The position numbers were made by a program, and so were the translations under genes. A stretch of 64,000 nucleotides of DNA from Pyropia yezoensis (lineage: Eukaryota > Rhodophyta > Bangiophyceae > Bangiales > Bangiaceae), in NCBI GenBank assembly GCA_009829735.1, contig CM020620.1, positions 15,001,420-15,065,419 on the forward strand, given 5' to 3'. Every line of letters starts with the position of its first letter. Positions within the stretch are counted from its first letter, which is position 1. The notes beneath the pieces are model-generated. The model saw nothing but the letters and a program-made list of their open reading frames with translations. It was not told the origin of the DNA and ran no database searches. Positions 34,531 to 46,001 of this stretch are shown here, piece after piece.

Positions 34531-35601
34531 GTTTCTCGGTTACGCAACCAGGGCAAAAAACATATTGCAATACGGGCCCCCCGTTTTTGGAAGCGATCCG
34601 ACCTGCGCTCCTTTGTCCACCGACGGCCCCCCTCGCGTGGGAAACCGCCGGATTGGTCCTTCGCGCCGGCGACCGCCAAAAGTAACGTGGGCGACCGTTG
34701 GGCGATTATCTGGGTGGTGGGGAGGGGAGGGTGTGCCCGCACCGGTGGCGGACACACACACAGCCCCCAGTTGTGTTAGACAGCTCGACCGGATGACCAC
34801 CATCGAGGCGATGTGAAAGTTCACACGCGAGTGGAAACCGAGAGGAGCGCCTACCCACCCTGTATCCCGTTATATGCCCGAAGCAATCGGATCCCGATGG
34901 GTGCCCAATATCAACAAACGCAAGTCGGATCACTAACAAAAACTCCCCCCTCAAAGAAATGAAAAAAAAAGAAAAATGGGCCACGGCCCGAACTTACGCG
35001 TTGGCGCCCCCCCGACAGGGGAGGGCACCGGCATCCTTCCCCGACCCCCAGGTTGTGGGGGCCAGGGGCGGCAAGAAAAGATACGCCGCACGTGCGCGGG
35101 GGGCAGGGCGCGTCGCCGGCGCAGAGGCCGTTGACGCGCGGGGGGACGGGGGCGCCGGAGCAGTGGTCGTAGCAAAAGGGGGCAGGGGGGGAGGGCGGGC
35201 CAGACGGCGGTAGTGGGCACGACGACGGCGGCGACCACCACGGTGGTCACCGGTGATCGAAATGCATATGTAGTGAATCTCAGTCGACGGTGGAGGAGCT
35301 CGGCTATTCACTTTTTCGTGTAACGGACGACGATATGACACCTGTTGTAACGGTGGAAACTTTGCGCGCAATCATTTGGAAACGGCCGTCGTGGGCGTAT
35401 TCCGTTCCCAACCGCGACGTGAGACCGCCGCTCCGCAATCCCCCGTCCCTGCCCGCCACCACCCGTCGCCGACAACCGCCACCCGATGCACGGCCCCGCC
35501 GCTGCCACGCGCCCGCGCTCACACGCCCCCGCGACCTCACGCCGGTGCTCCCCCCCGTAAACCCCCGCGCGGCCACGCGCCGGCGCCCCTTCCCCGTCCC
35601 T
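34531..35601. other. Intergenic DNA, nothing recognised
   Basis: GC-rich with CCCCCGC-type low complexity; no gene was seen. Confidence 0.35.
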
Positions 35602-36765
35602 TAAGGTTGGCAAGTCGGTAAATTCGGTCGGTAAACGCATTCGGTAAATATCGGTATCTCGATCGGTAAACAGTAAGCTCCGTTTCCTCACAGGTCGGTA
35701 TCATTCGGTACGGTGATGAATTAGGTACTTAAAATCATGAGAGCTGAGACCTCGCTTCGGCCTGAGCAGTTGGCTGGGGCACATACGTTCCGCAGCGCAC
35801 AGGGCACGCTCGTCTAGCATACCGCCCCACACTAGCTGGCCCCCTGGCCACGCGTGGCACAGACACTGGGCAGCGGCAACGACAGGTCCAACAAGGAACG
35901 CGGCGGTTAGCGGAGGCTCTGACCGGATAGCTCCCCGTACAGGCCGGCGTTCCTGCGACGAGGGAGACTGCTCGCTCCGTGCAGTGCCGCACTTCGTGCC
36001 CGTACCGGGCAGCACCGCCTCCTTCGTTCTACACACGACCACGTGCCCTCCTCTCTCCATCAACGCGCTCTTATTAAACCCCCCTGCCCTCCTCACCATG
36101 CCGACCACGACGATGTCTATTTGGAAGGCGTTTCGGCGGACAAACGAGCGGCATGTGCGCAGCGATGGACGGGCTTCGAACTACTGGGTAGCGTACTGCG
36201 TGACCTGTGAGGCTGCGCGCCATCGGTAGACGAGGCGACAATCCACGACCCGCGCGGAGAGGTGCCAGGATTCATGGCATTTGACTTCACTGTGCCTGCG
36301 CTGCCGGAGCTCGCGTGCCCACTGCCAGCTACTGATGTACCTGGGTATCCCCAAGAGGTCGTGTGGCGATTACGCAACTTCCGCGCTGCCAAGTTCCCCT
36401 TGCGTGACATTGTTGGCAGAGTCGTGGGAGAGCAGTTTGTAGTGGATATGTGTGCCTTGATGCGTGAGCACTAGTTGGTGGGGCTCGACGTACATGTAAA
36501 ACTCTGGCATAGGGATGGCCACCCCGTGGGGTACTGTTGCTCGGGTCCGGGTCGGTCCGGTTGCGCTGGCCGAGTGGCCGACGGAAGCAGCCTCAGCTTA
36601 TGTAGTTCCGCCACCCCAGTCGCCGCTGTGCTTCGATGGAACGCAGTGCGAAAACATTTATTCTCAAATTTACCGTACCGACATACCGATACGGTATCGG
36701 TAAATCGGTATACCGTTCGGTAATCGGTAACGAAAAGTCGTACCGATCGGTATATGCCAACCTTA
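35602..36765 (+). mobile_element. Internally deleted hAT-like element
   Basis: It starts TAAGGTTGGCA and ends with its exact complement TGCCAACCTTA, a typical hAT end (TA/CA-G-GTTGGCA). Both flanks contain CGTCCC next to the ends, compatible with a decayed 8-bp target duplication. Within 150 bp of each end there are many CGGTA words (TCGGTAAA on the left, ACCGATAC/CGGTATAC on the right), resembling the subterminal binding sites of hAT transposases. Inside is only the 5' end of a transposase gene. Confidence 0.7.
36098..36474 (+). pseudogene. 5' remnant of a hAT transposase with a BED-like start
   Basis: ATG 36098 begins SIWKAFRRTNERHVRS followed by YCVTCEAARH, resembling a BED zinc-finger entry, and meets a stop at 36227. 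Another frame continues with a hAT-like N-terminal stretch (FRAAKFPLRDIVGRVVGEQF) to 36474. The catalytic part is missing. Confidence 0.45.
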
Positions 36766-39296
36766 CGTCCCGCCCCGCCCCACCGCGGCGGCTGCGGCAC
36801 GCGGCCCCCCACGCGGCCACGCGCCGGCGCCCCCTCTTCGTAACCCCCCCCCGCACCGCTGGGGCAACAGCAGGCCGCCCCCGACGCGGCCACGTGGCGG
36901 TGCGCCGCGCCTGTCTCGCCCCTTCCCCACAAGCCCCCCCCCCAGCGCGAGGCCTCAGCCAGTCCGCCCCCGCGCTCTCCACCCCGCTCGCGCCTGCCAC
37001 ACGTCATGCGTCGGCGGCGTAGCGCGCTCTGACCAAACGATTTGGCGCGTGGCCCGCGCTGACCGTCTGACATGCGTCTGGCGCGCACCCGCGGCGGCGG
37101 CCGCAGCAATGATGCAATTTGGACTTGGACGTGTGAGACATACTAAACTCGCATTTCCTTGCAATTTGTGTGGACGGAGTCATGGAAGCTGTGATTGGAG
37201 TCATTTATCGGAATCCTCCCTTCAAGTCTACACAGTCTCACCCACGCGGTGCAGCTGTCAAGCACAACACAGGCCCCCGGCGCGCCGCGCACCCAGTTCG
37301 ACACCACCGGCACCGTCCCCGCGCCCTCCCCCTTCCCCCCCTTCCCCTCCCCGCGCCGCCGCGGCGGCCGCATCGACGGCCGCGTCGACGGCGGCCCAGA
37401 ACGTGACGCCGTCGTCGTCGACGACGGCGGCGGCAACGGCGGCGCCGCCGTCGCCGTCGTCGAGCCCCTCGGCCGCCGCCAGCGTCAGCGTCCGGCCGTC
37501 CCCTACTGCGCTCTCCAGGCGAGCGCCCGCCGCACCCTACCGCCGTACGCGCGGGACCCCCCTGCCCCCGCTCACATATCCACCACTGCCGCCGCCGCCG
37601 CCGCTGCCGCTGCCGCCGCCGCCGCCGCCGCCACCGCCACCGCCGCGGCCGCGGCTCCTCCCACCGCCGCCGCCCGCGGCGGTGACCCGACCCGTCGCCA
37701 TTTTGCGCCGCCGCGGCCGCGTCGGCGGCGGCGGCGACGGCGGCGGGCGTCAACGCCACTCCCGCCGCGGCAGTGCGGGTGCGGCGGTTGACGTGGCCGC
37801 GGCGGCGGCGCATGACACCGGCAGCGGTGACCGCACCAAGGACGGAGCAGGGAGCCGCCGGCACGATGTGGGAGACAGAGGGAAATGGCGGGGGGAGGGC
37901 GGGGGGATAGTGAGACGGGGCGGACCGACCAAGCGTCCCGCGCGTGCGTCGCGTGCGGAACCCCGCTGCGCGACGCTCTCGGGGCGCATCGCCTCCCCAG
38001 CATACCCATCCGGCCGCAGGGGACACCTCCAGTTCCACCAGCTCGTCGTCCGACTCCTCCGGCAGACGCCCGCCGCGGGCACCCGCGTCGTCAGAGCCCA
38101 TTGCGTGCGTGCGTCTAGGCAGATCGTGGGCTGCGCGGAGTGGCAGCGGGCGGGCGGACCACAGACCGTCTACAGCACGAGCGGCACGGGCGATAGGGGC
38201 ACAGTCGTGTGTCGGGTGGTGGCCAGAGCGGGAACGATGGGCGCGACGACGGTGGCGGGCGGGTGCAGGATGGTCGTGACGACGGTGGTGGGCGCGCACG
38301 ATGGCGGCGACCCCCGCGTGCCCCTCCCCGGAACCACATCCGCTGTCGCACCCCCACACCCCCCCTACACTGGCCCGCACGGCATCCGGCAGCATGCGCG
38401 AGTGGCCGCGCCGCCACATCCCCCACCAGACGGCCCTAGGAGGGGGCTCTTGGGCCCACCCCTCGCGCACCCCCCCCCAGGAAAGAGCCCCCAGGGCACC
38501 AGGGAGCAAGCGCGAGTGGCCGCGCCCCGACACACCCCACCACACGCGCCTGAGTGGGCGGCTGTGGGCCCGACCCGAGCGCACCCCCCTTTTCACTGGC
38601 GCACCAGGGAACGAGACACTCGGCCCGGGCTCATCCCGCCTCGCAGGTCCATTCGGACTGCGCATGTGGCTCGCGCCAGCCACACGGGACCCCGTCCAAC
38701 ACCTTCCACAGCGACAGACGGGACCGCCGCGTTCCCAGAGTGCCACGCGCAAACCCGCCAGACACTCCCCGCCCGAGGGAGCCGAGGGCCGTTCCACACG
38801 GTTCGTGTCCCCACGCTCCATTGCTGCGCTGGCTGACATGCACTCTCTCGAGATGGGTGACCGCGCTGGCATGCCTAGTCAGATGTCCCGAATGGCGCGG
38901 TCCACAATCTGGGCTCACGTGCACCTGCGTGGCGATCGTATGCGATCGACTGCTGCGACACACATTTCCTTCGTGGCACGTGGCTTAGAAGTTTGAAATC
39001 TTGCAGACACCTGAGAGGGGGGGTCGCCTCACGGCGCCTGACGCTGCCCTCGGGTTTCAGAATTACCAACATGGTTTGAGAAGAACCTAACTCACCGACC
39101 GTCCCTCACGGGCTGCCATGGGCGGATCAACTAAGAACCCGAATGCTCTACTAGGGGTGAGTCCGTTTCAATTTTCGAGTTTCTAAGACGATGAACTCAC
39201 AGCAAACGAGAACCCGGAAAGTAGCCTTCACTGGGGCTCTGAAGCGGGAATGAACGCCGGAAGAAGCATCGAGAGAGGAAAGGCGGTATGGTACGT
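36766..39296. other. GC-rich low-complexity DNA without a recognised gene
   Basis: A CCG-type triplet array lies at about 37576-37665. Two diverged copies of a ~125-bp unit (GCGAGTGGCCGCGCC landmark) lie at about 38.39-38.64 kb. Long frames exist on both strands but are Pro/Ala/Arg-rich artefacts. Confidence 0.45.
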
Positions 39297-39535
39297 TGCA
39301 GAAAAAAGATACACGGAGCGTTCTTTTCTCTTTCCACCGAGAACCTTCGGGCCACAGACCAGAGCCAATCACGTGCCTTGATGGTATGCCCCGGTGTAAT
39401 GCGCCCCACATGAGCGGTGGTGGGTCCGTTTCGGGAAACCATGCCAGGACGCTCATCAACTGGAGAGCGAGTACAGCACGTGGGGAGGTCCACGACACGG
39501 CGGGGGGGAGGGGGCGGTGCCGCCGCCGGCGTCGA

Positions 39536-39925
39536 CGATGGCAGCATCGACGGCAGCATCGACGGCAGAATCGACGGCAGCATCGACGGCAGCATGGACG
39601 GCAGCATCGACGGCGGCAGCGACAGCGACACCGGCGCGACGGCGGCGGCAACGGCGGCGGCAACGGCAGCGGCAACGGCAGCGGAAACAGCAGCGGCGGC
39701 GGTGACGGCAGCGGCAACTGCAGCGGCAACGGCAGCGGCAACAGCAGCGGCAGCGGCAACGGCAGCGGCAACGGCAGCTGCAACGGCGGCGGCAACGGCA
39801 GCGGCAACGGCGGTAGCAACGGCGGCGGCGACGGCGGCGACCCCGGCGGCGTCAATGGCGGCGGCGACGGCGGCGACACCGGCGGCGTCAACGGCAACGA
39901 CGGCGGAAACGACAGCGACGGCGAA
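39536..39925. repeat. GGCAGCGGCAAC / GGCAGCATCGAC array inside element B
   Basis: It starts with 15-bp GGCAGCATCGAC-type units and passes into GGCGGCAAC/GGCAGCGGCAAC units, open in every frame. Confidence 0.9.
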
Positions 39926-41141
39926 GTGGACGGCGATGGCGGCGACAACGTTGCGTTTGGGGGGGGGCAGGGCGGGGGGGTGGGGGGGGGCGGCGCCGGT
40001 GACGGCGACGGCGATGGCGCAAGTGGCGTCGGCTCCTGTGGCTGCGGCCGGCGCGGCAGTCAAGAGTGCGGGGGTGGACACCCCGCCTGTGCCGGTGCCC
40101 ACGGTGGCGGCCACCTCGCCTGCCGCGGTGTCCGTGGTGACGGCTGCTGCATCCGACGTGGCGGCAGTGGTGACCGCGGCGGCGGCGGTGGCGACGTCGG
40201 TCACGACGGCGGCCGTCGACTCGGAGGCGGCGGTGGCTATCGACGAGGCGGCGGCCACGGCGGCCGCCGCGGCAGCCATCGAGGCGGTCGCAAAAACGGG
40301 CAGGCCACAGGCGGCTGTGGTAACGTGTTTGGGGGAGGGGGGAGGGGGGGACTGTGTTTGAGGGGGGGGGGGGGGGGGGGCGGCGGGCAGACGGCCGTGT
40401 GGACTTGTTTTTTTGGTGAGGGTGAGGAACGCCACAGACAGCCGTGGCTACGTCTTTTGGGGGGGCGGTGGTGCCGCCGCCGTTGTGGGGAAGGGGGAGG
40501 CGGGCGGCAGGCGACCGCGGGGACGGTGCGCAGGGGGAAGGTGGGGGGACGGTGGGGGCGCTCTGTGAGGGGGTCCAGCAGGTCGCTGGGGATGGCGGGG
40601 TCGGTGTTTTGGCTGGGGGGTGTGGTGCCGGTGGCAGCACTAGGGGGTGGAGGGGGAGGGTTCGAAGGGCTGGTAGTTTCTCTTTTTTGGAGGGGGAGGG
40701 GAGGGAATGTTGATGGCTTCTGCGTTGGGGGCATTTAGGTGACGCATGGCGGCGGGGTTCTTGTTTGAGCGAGGGCGGCTACGGCGATGGCGGATGGTTT
40801 GATAGCTGTATGGGGGGGCGGGGGGAGGGTCCGTTGGCGCAAGGTGAAACGGGCAGGGTAAAGTAATTGTTTGAATTTGAGTGGAGTGGGTGACGGCGAC
40901 ACAGTGGCGATGGTGTTAGCCGCCGGCGCCGGCGCCCACGTCAGCGCCGGCGTTCTTCTTTCCGTTGCGGGCGCAGCGGGGCTGGCGCGGTGGCTCCGCT
41001 AGGCAGGAGGGATAGGAGGGACTGGGCGGGTAAATTCTGGTGCAGCGGAAGAGGGAGGAAGGTGGTGTCGGGATGGTGCAGGGCGTCGAGCGGGCCGAAT
41101 TTCGGGGGGGCCTTGGGAAGGTCTGCCCGACAGGCCAAACA

Positions 41142-41184
41142 GCATCGAGGCACTTCGTGCACTAAGCACGAAGTGCCTTGATGC
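41142..41184. repeat. 19-bp stem, 5-base loop hairpin inside element B
   Basis: Arms 41142-41160 and 41166-41184, with one G/T mismatch that would still pair as G-U in RNA, and an ACTAA loop. It is not present at the corresponding place in element A. Confidence 0.8.
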
Positions 41185-41944
41185 GATGTCGTGCACTTCC
41201 GCCCCTTCTTGAGGCATGACCCCTACCCACGCCACGCACACAGGAGACGCCTTCCCCCTTGCTTCCTGGGTTCGCGCACCGTCGGCGCCTGTGGAGAACT
41301 CACTCCACCTGGGCACGCCCCCTCGCACTGCACTCCACCTGCCAAAGGTAGAACCGCCAGAGGGAAGCGGGCTTGGGGGGGGTTGCCTCCATGATGTGCC
41401 TGGTCAAGAAGAGGGGTCCACGAGGGGAAGGGGGGGGAGACGCCGCTTCGTCAGGAGCATGAGGGGCACCTGCCCGAGATGCCTCAATGAGCACTGGACA
41501 CATGAGGACCAGGCTTCTTCGTGGACCAACCAGGCGACCCCATCACATGGAACATTTACCTCAAGAACGGCCATCTGAGAAACGGTGACCCGCACACGGA
41601 AAAAGGTCCTCAAAACAATGGACTCCAGCCGTCCCTAGGCTCCTCTCTAAAATCGACTACCCCTCTTCCAAGCCTCAGTTAGCACATGGGCCCGGACCCA
41701 CCCCCGAGCCGGGCAAATCAATGCGAAAAGGATGGCCCCATTTCAGGTTCGACAGCAGCCGGTCCACCCAGGGTGTCCCTGAATGCGGTACACCGTCCAG
41801 GGGACCCAAGGACCTCATGAGTTCGCATGGGGCTATGTGATCCTTCTGTCAGCATGGCCACCGTGGGCCCCGCCGAGGCCGATGGGGAGCCCGGGCCCGA
41901 GCCGAGAAAAACCTCCATGTATCTTTTTTGTCCAACGTACCATA

Positions 41945-42430
41945 GAACTGTCATCGATCAAACGCGCGGTGAGAGTCTCGACACCGGCTCGGATTGTGCT
42001 TCTGAGGCACTTCGAGTTTCTGCTTCGGGTTTCCTCCAGCCATCCGACAAGTCACTTTTTGGAAAACCACCATGTACGTCGAACGACGTTGCTACGCGAC
42101 GGCGGCGAACCCTATCGGGCCATATTTGCAACGTGTCTGCAACGTGTACAGATTGGGCGATAGGGGTCACGTTGCTGGTTATGCCCTTAATCCCGGTTAG
42201 TTCTTGCTTAAACCCAGTTAGTCGAGGCAGGAAACTCCACATCTCTCGGGAAACCTCATCTGGAGGAAGGTCTCTGAAAGAAGGACGCTCGTACCCTTTT
42301 TTCGGTTCCCATCCCCCCCCCCTCCACCACCACCTCGCTGTGTAGGGTTCTTTTCCTGTCCCCCCCCTCCCCACCCGCCCCCCCCCCTCTTGTTCCCACC
42401 CGCCCCCGCCCCTCTTGATCCCACTGGCCC
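41945..42430. other. Intergenic DNA, nothing recognised
   Basis: C-rich tracts at 42.31-42.42 kb; no gene was seen. Confidence 0.35.
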
Positions 42431-43077
42431 CTCCTCCCGCTGACCCCACGGATCGCCATGCGCGTGCCGCCTGGCGCGAGGAAATGATGGCGTCTTCCTA
42501 CGCTGGCCGCGGGTGGCCCCCGCTGGCCGCCACCGCCACCCCCACCGCCGCCACCGCCGCCGCCGCCCCGCGGGGGTTCTCACCGGTGAGCGGGGCGCTG
42601 GTTCCCGACCTGCTGGCGGCGTGGTGCGAGGTGGTGGCGGTATTTGTGTATGGGGAGCTCCTCTGGCCCGAGGCTGGCAGTGGCGGTCGGGGGGGAGGGG
42701 GCGGCGGCGATGGTGGATGCAAGGAGTGAGCGGGGGTCGGCGGTTACGGCGGCAGAGGCGGTGGCGGCACCGGGCTCCTGTGGTCCTTTCCCGACATTGT
42801 CGGGGGCGGCGGAAGACTGTAGGTGATGGGCGTGGACTCGGCGGCGGCGGTGCCCCCCCCCCACCTGCCCCCCGACGCGGTGGCGGCGGCGGCGGGCAGC
42901 CCCGCTGCGGGCGGCGGCGGGTGGCCGCACCCTCGCTGAGGGGCGGCGCCCTCATCTGCCGACGAGGGCGGCCCCCCCCCTGTCCGGTGCTGTATAGCGA
43001 AGCCGCTCGGTGGGCGCCCTCGGCGGGCCCCTTCCACGCCGCCACAGTCGGCAATGGGAGTGCCCGCGGGGCGCGGT

Positions 43078-43109
43078 ATTGGGCAGGGCAGCGCGCTGCC
43101 CTGCCCAAT
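43078..43109. repeat. Perfect 32-bp palindrome between 28-bp direct repeats
   Basis: ATTGGGCAGGGCAGCG followed by its exact complement. Identical 28-bp copies at 43052-43079 and 43106-43133 overlap the palindrome's ends. Confidence 0.9.
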
Positions 43110-43330
43110 GGGAGTGCCCGCGGGGCGCGGTATCCCACCCCCTGCGCTCCACTCCTTCCTCCCACGCCTCTCCGCCTGCCCCTCCCACCCCCCCCCCCTC
43201 ACCTCCCCCCCATTCGCCCACTCCCACGCCCCACTGGTATCATTTGGGGGGGCGACGGAGGTGGATGTATGTACTGTACACGTCAATGACGATGTTGAGG
43301 TGGGCGCCCAGCTCCTCCGTGCGGCCCACG

Positions 43331-43470
43331 TAATCGACCCTGCACTCACCCGGCCCGTGACCAACGTGCGGCCGGGCACCGCCTACCCACCCGTCCTCCC
43401 CACCGCTGGCCTGAATGACCCGCGGGTGGGGTATTGGGAGGCGGCCAAGATGGCCGCCCACTTGGTGTGG
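43331..43470 (+). pseudogene. Fragment of an S9A prolyl oligopeptidase / oligopeptidase B
   Basis: The reading VTNVRPGTAYPPVLPTAGLN followed by DPRVGYWEAAKMAAHL matches the block around the catalytic Asp in the S9A family ('SPYDNV...YP..LVTAGLNDPRV.YWEPAKWVAKL'). The Asp of LND is the charge-relay residue. The nucleophile block (GxSxGG) and the final His block were not found nearby, so this is a stray exon, captured fragment or pseudogene. Confidence 0.5.
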
Positions 43471-45874
43471 CTGGTCGTGTGGGCGTTTTACCTACGGGGG
43501 GCGAGGCCGGCCGGGGGGGGGGGGCGCGAGGCCACAAACGGGTGCCCTCGCCGGCGGCGGCCACTGCGGCCACCGCCACCGCCATTGCCGCCGCTCTCGT
43601 CAGAGTCGTCCACACCATCCACATCGTGCTGATTGGGGGAGCGCCGGCCGCCACCCAAGCTCGTGGCCGCCGGCACCCGCCACGGGCCCTCGCCGGGGCC
43701 CTCCATGGGGGGGGTACTGGCCACGGCGGCGGCGGCGGCAGCGGCGGCCGACGCGGCAGCGGCGGCCGACGCGGCAACGGCGACGGCAGCGGCGGCGGCC
43801 GCCGCCACCGCCTCGACTCCCGGCGGGGGCGGGCAGCCCCTCGGCGGGCTGGGGGGCGGGACGCTAGCGGGCTGTGCCACGCCCTCCATCTCCCGCGGAG
43901 GCGGGGGGAGCTCCACCGACGGCAGGGGCTTGCCCCCCCCCATCCCCGCCGAGCGCCTTACGTGGGACTACCGCACCGCCCTGACGGTGGCGGCCGCGGT
44001 TGGGGCGGCCCACCCGGCGGCGGGGGTGGGGAGGCTGGGCGACGCCCCACCCGTCGAGAAGCACACGCTGGGGCGGCTGATGGCGCTGGCGGGGGCCACC
44101 GTGGCGTGGGGGGGGGGGTGAGTGGGGGGGGGGGGTGGGAGCGAGGCGGGGGGGGATGCCCTCCACCGCCTCGACGGGCGTAGCGGCGGCGGTGGGTGGT
44201 GTGGGGGGCGGCGGCAGCCGCGACGGTGGGGGTGCCGATGGCGGCGGCGGCGGTGGCGGCAGCGGCGGCGACGGCGGCGGCAATGGCAGCGGGGGTACCC
44301 TCGCCAGCTCTGCCGGGGTCGGCACGCACTTCGCACCCCCCCCCCCCCGCCCCCCCCGGCGGGTCCGCGGCGGCCGCCGCCGGCGACATGTTCCCCGACG
44401 CCGTTGCCCACACCAACCGGCTGGTGGTGCTGAACGTGTGGGCACGCTTCTTTGGGGCCTTCTCTATTGGCTGCGCAGGTGTGGCGGCGAGGCGGCTGGC
44501 CTCCCACCTGCGGGGGCTTATCAAGGCGTGCCCGACGCTGGCGTTGGGGCGGGGGCTCCCGTTTGGCCAGCGCGGCACGCAGCTGTTCACAGTGACCCAG
44601 TCCCTCATGTGGTCTGCTGCGGGGGGGGAGAGCAGGGGTGGAGGTGGGGTAGGGACCACCACGAGGGGCGATAATGGTGGTGGTAGTGGTGGTGGTGGCG
44701 GTGGTGGTGGCGGTGATGGTGGCGGCGGCTTGTCCTTGGCTGCCAAGGACGCCCCTACCGGCTCGTCGCCGCACCGAGAAGGCGGTGGGGGCGGAGGAGC
44801 GGCGGGGGACCGCTGGCCGCCACCTCCCCCCTGCGGGCGCGTCGGGAGCCTCCCACTGCAAGACTGCCGAGGCCACCGCCGGCGAGCTCCTTTGCGCCCT
44901 CCGCTATGTGTGTGTGGAGGCCGAGGCGCCCGGCGGGTGGGGGGTAGTGGTTGCCGACGGCCGCCGCGGGAGCAGCAGCAGCGCCGCAGGTGGGGGATGG
45001 GGTGGGGGCAGCGGGTTGGCCGCCGCCAGCCCTGGCGTTGGGTCGGCCGTTCTGTGCATCTTTTATCTCTTCGACATGTGCGACCTGACGCGGTCCGTGC
45101 CCGCCTTCCGCAGCAACAGGCGAGGAGGGGGGGCGCTGGCGTCTGCCACCGGCCGTGGTCGCCAGCACGCGCCGGCTCTGGGGCAGGCAGGGCGGCCGGG
45201 GGGGGGCGGGGGTGGGCACTCTGCCGCTTTGTGCTGCTGCTCAAACCCCCTCCGCGCCCTTCTTGCTGGCTGGGTGTCACCGCAACCCCCCCCTCCCCCC
45301 CCTCCCACGGCAGACTGCTGCGTTTCTGGCCGTGCTCTTGGTGGCTGCTCGTGGGTTGCCACCAGCGGCCGGCGACAACACCCGGCGCCGGCCGCCCCCT
45401 TGCCCGTCGCCGGGTCCCACTGCCGCCTGCTCGGCCACCCCGTCTGACGGCGGCGGCGCCGCCGCCGCCACACCCAGCGATGGCCGTGACGACGGCGGTG
45501 GCGCTGCTGCCAAGACGGCCGGGGACCCCAACGCCGCTGCCATCGCCGCTGCCGCCGCCCACAGGCAGGTTGTGGAGCCGCTTGGTCTTTTGAGGACTGG
45601 CGGAGTAGGAAGAGGGGGGCGTTTGGCAACGGAATGCGTTCTTTATGGCTATTCTTTCCCCTTCTCGGCCCCAACTGGCAGAGACCATCTCGTCCTTGCA
45701 GCAAGCAAACAGCGAGGGGGAGAGCAGAGGACGGGGCCGACCCTGGCCACAACCGCGAACGACCTCCTGCGTGGAAGTCCCCCGTCGCTGGCCTTCCCCG
45801 CTGTCCCCACCGCGTCGCTGTCGGACGCGGCGAACAGGAGCGCCACACTTGCCCTCGACCTTGCCCATCCCCAC

Positions 45875-45928
45875 GAGCGCCACCATCGCCGCGAGCGCCA
45901 CCATCGCCGCGAGCGCCACCATCGCCGC
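45875..45928. repeat. 18-bp tandem repeat, three perfect copies
   Basis: The unit GAGCGCCACCATCGCCGC repeats exactly three times, with a partial fourth. Confidence 0.9.
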
Positions 45929-46001
45929 GAGCGGCAGCGCCTGCACCGCGGCCCGATCCCGCGGATGACGCCCTCCCCACCGGCACAGTCTTGTCCCCGG
46001 G

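Larger units (their letters stand above)
39299..41942. mobile_element. TIR element B (TA duplication), relative of element A
   Basis: TA at 39297-39298 and 41943-41944; left end TGGTACGTTGCAGAAAAAAG, right end read inward TGGTACGTTGGACAAAAAAG. The left 170 bp and right ~290 bp are homologous to element A. The interior again is a triplet-rich array followed by unique DNA. No transposase was seen. Confidence 0.75.
42480..45595 (+). other. Region of coding-like islands in GC-rich low-complexity DNA
   Basis: Short plus-strand stretches have ordinary protein composition. They include VPDLLAAWCEVVAVFVYGEL (about 42.6 kb), LTWDYRTALTVAAAVGAAHP (about 43.95 kb, followed by GTGAGT near 44118), HTNRLVVLNVWARFFGAFSI (about 44.4 kb) and GELLCALRYVCVEAEAPGG (about 44.88 kb). 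They are separated by Gly/Ala-rich runs in changing frames. They could be exons or remnants of one or more host genes. No family was recognised except the S9A-like fragment listed next. Confidence 0.35.

Noticed and set aside
37049-38836. 595-codon plus-strand frame and an overlapping 544-codon minus-strand frame
   Set aside because: Both cover the same GC-rich DNA, are made of Pro/Ala/Arg/Gly runs, and have no domain. Long frames are expected where stops are rare.
39296-40738. 480-codon frame and overlapping frames on both strands
   Set aside because: Translation of the GGCAGCGGCAAC array in element B; open in every frame.
44385-44640. Possible peroxisomal PEX11-like segment
   Set aside because: The hydrophobic/basic pattern is only vaguely similar; no diagnostic motif.
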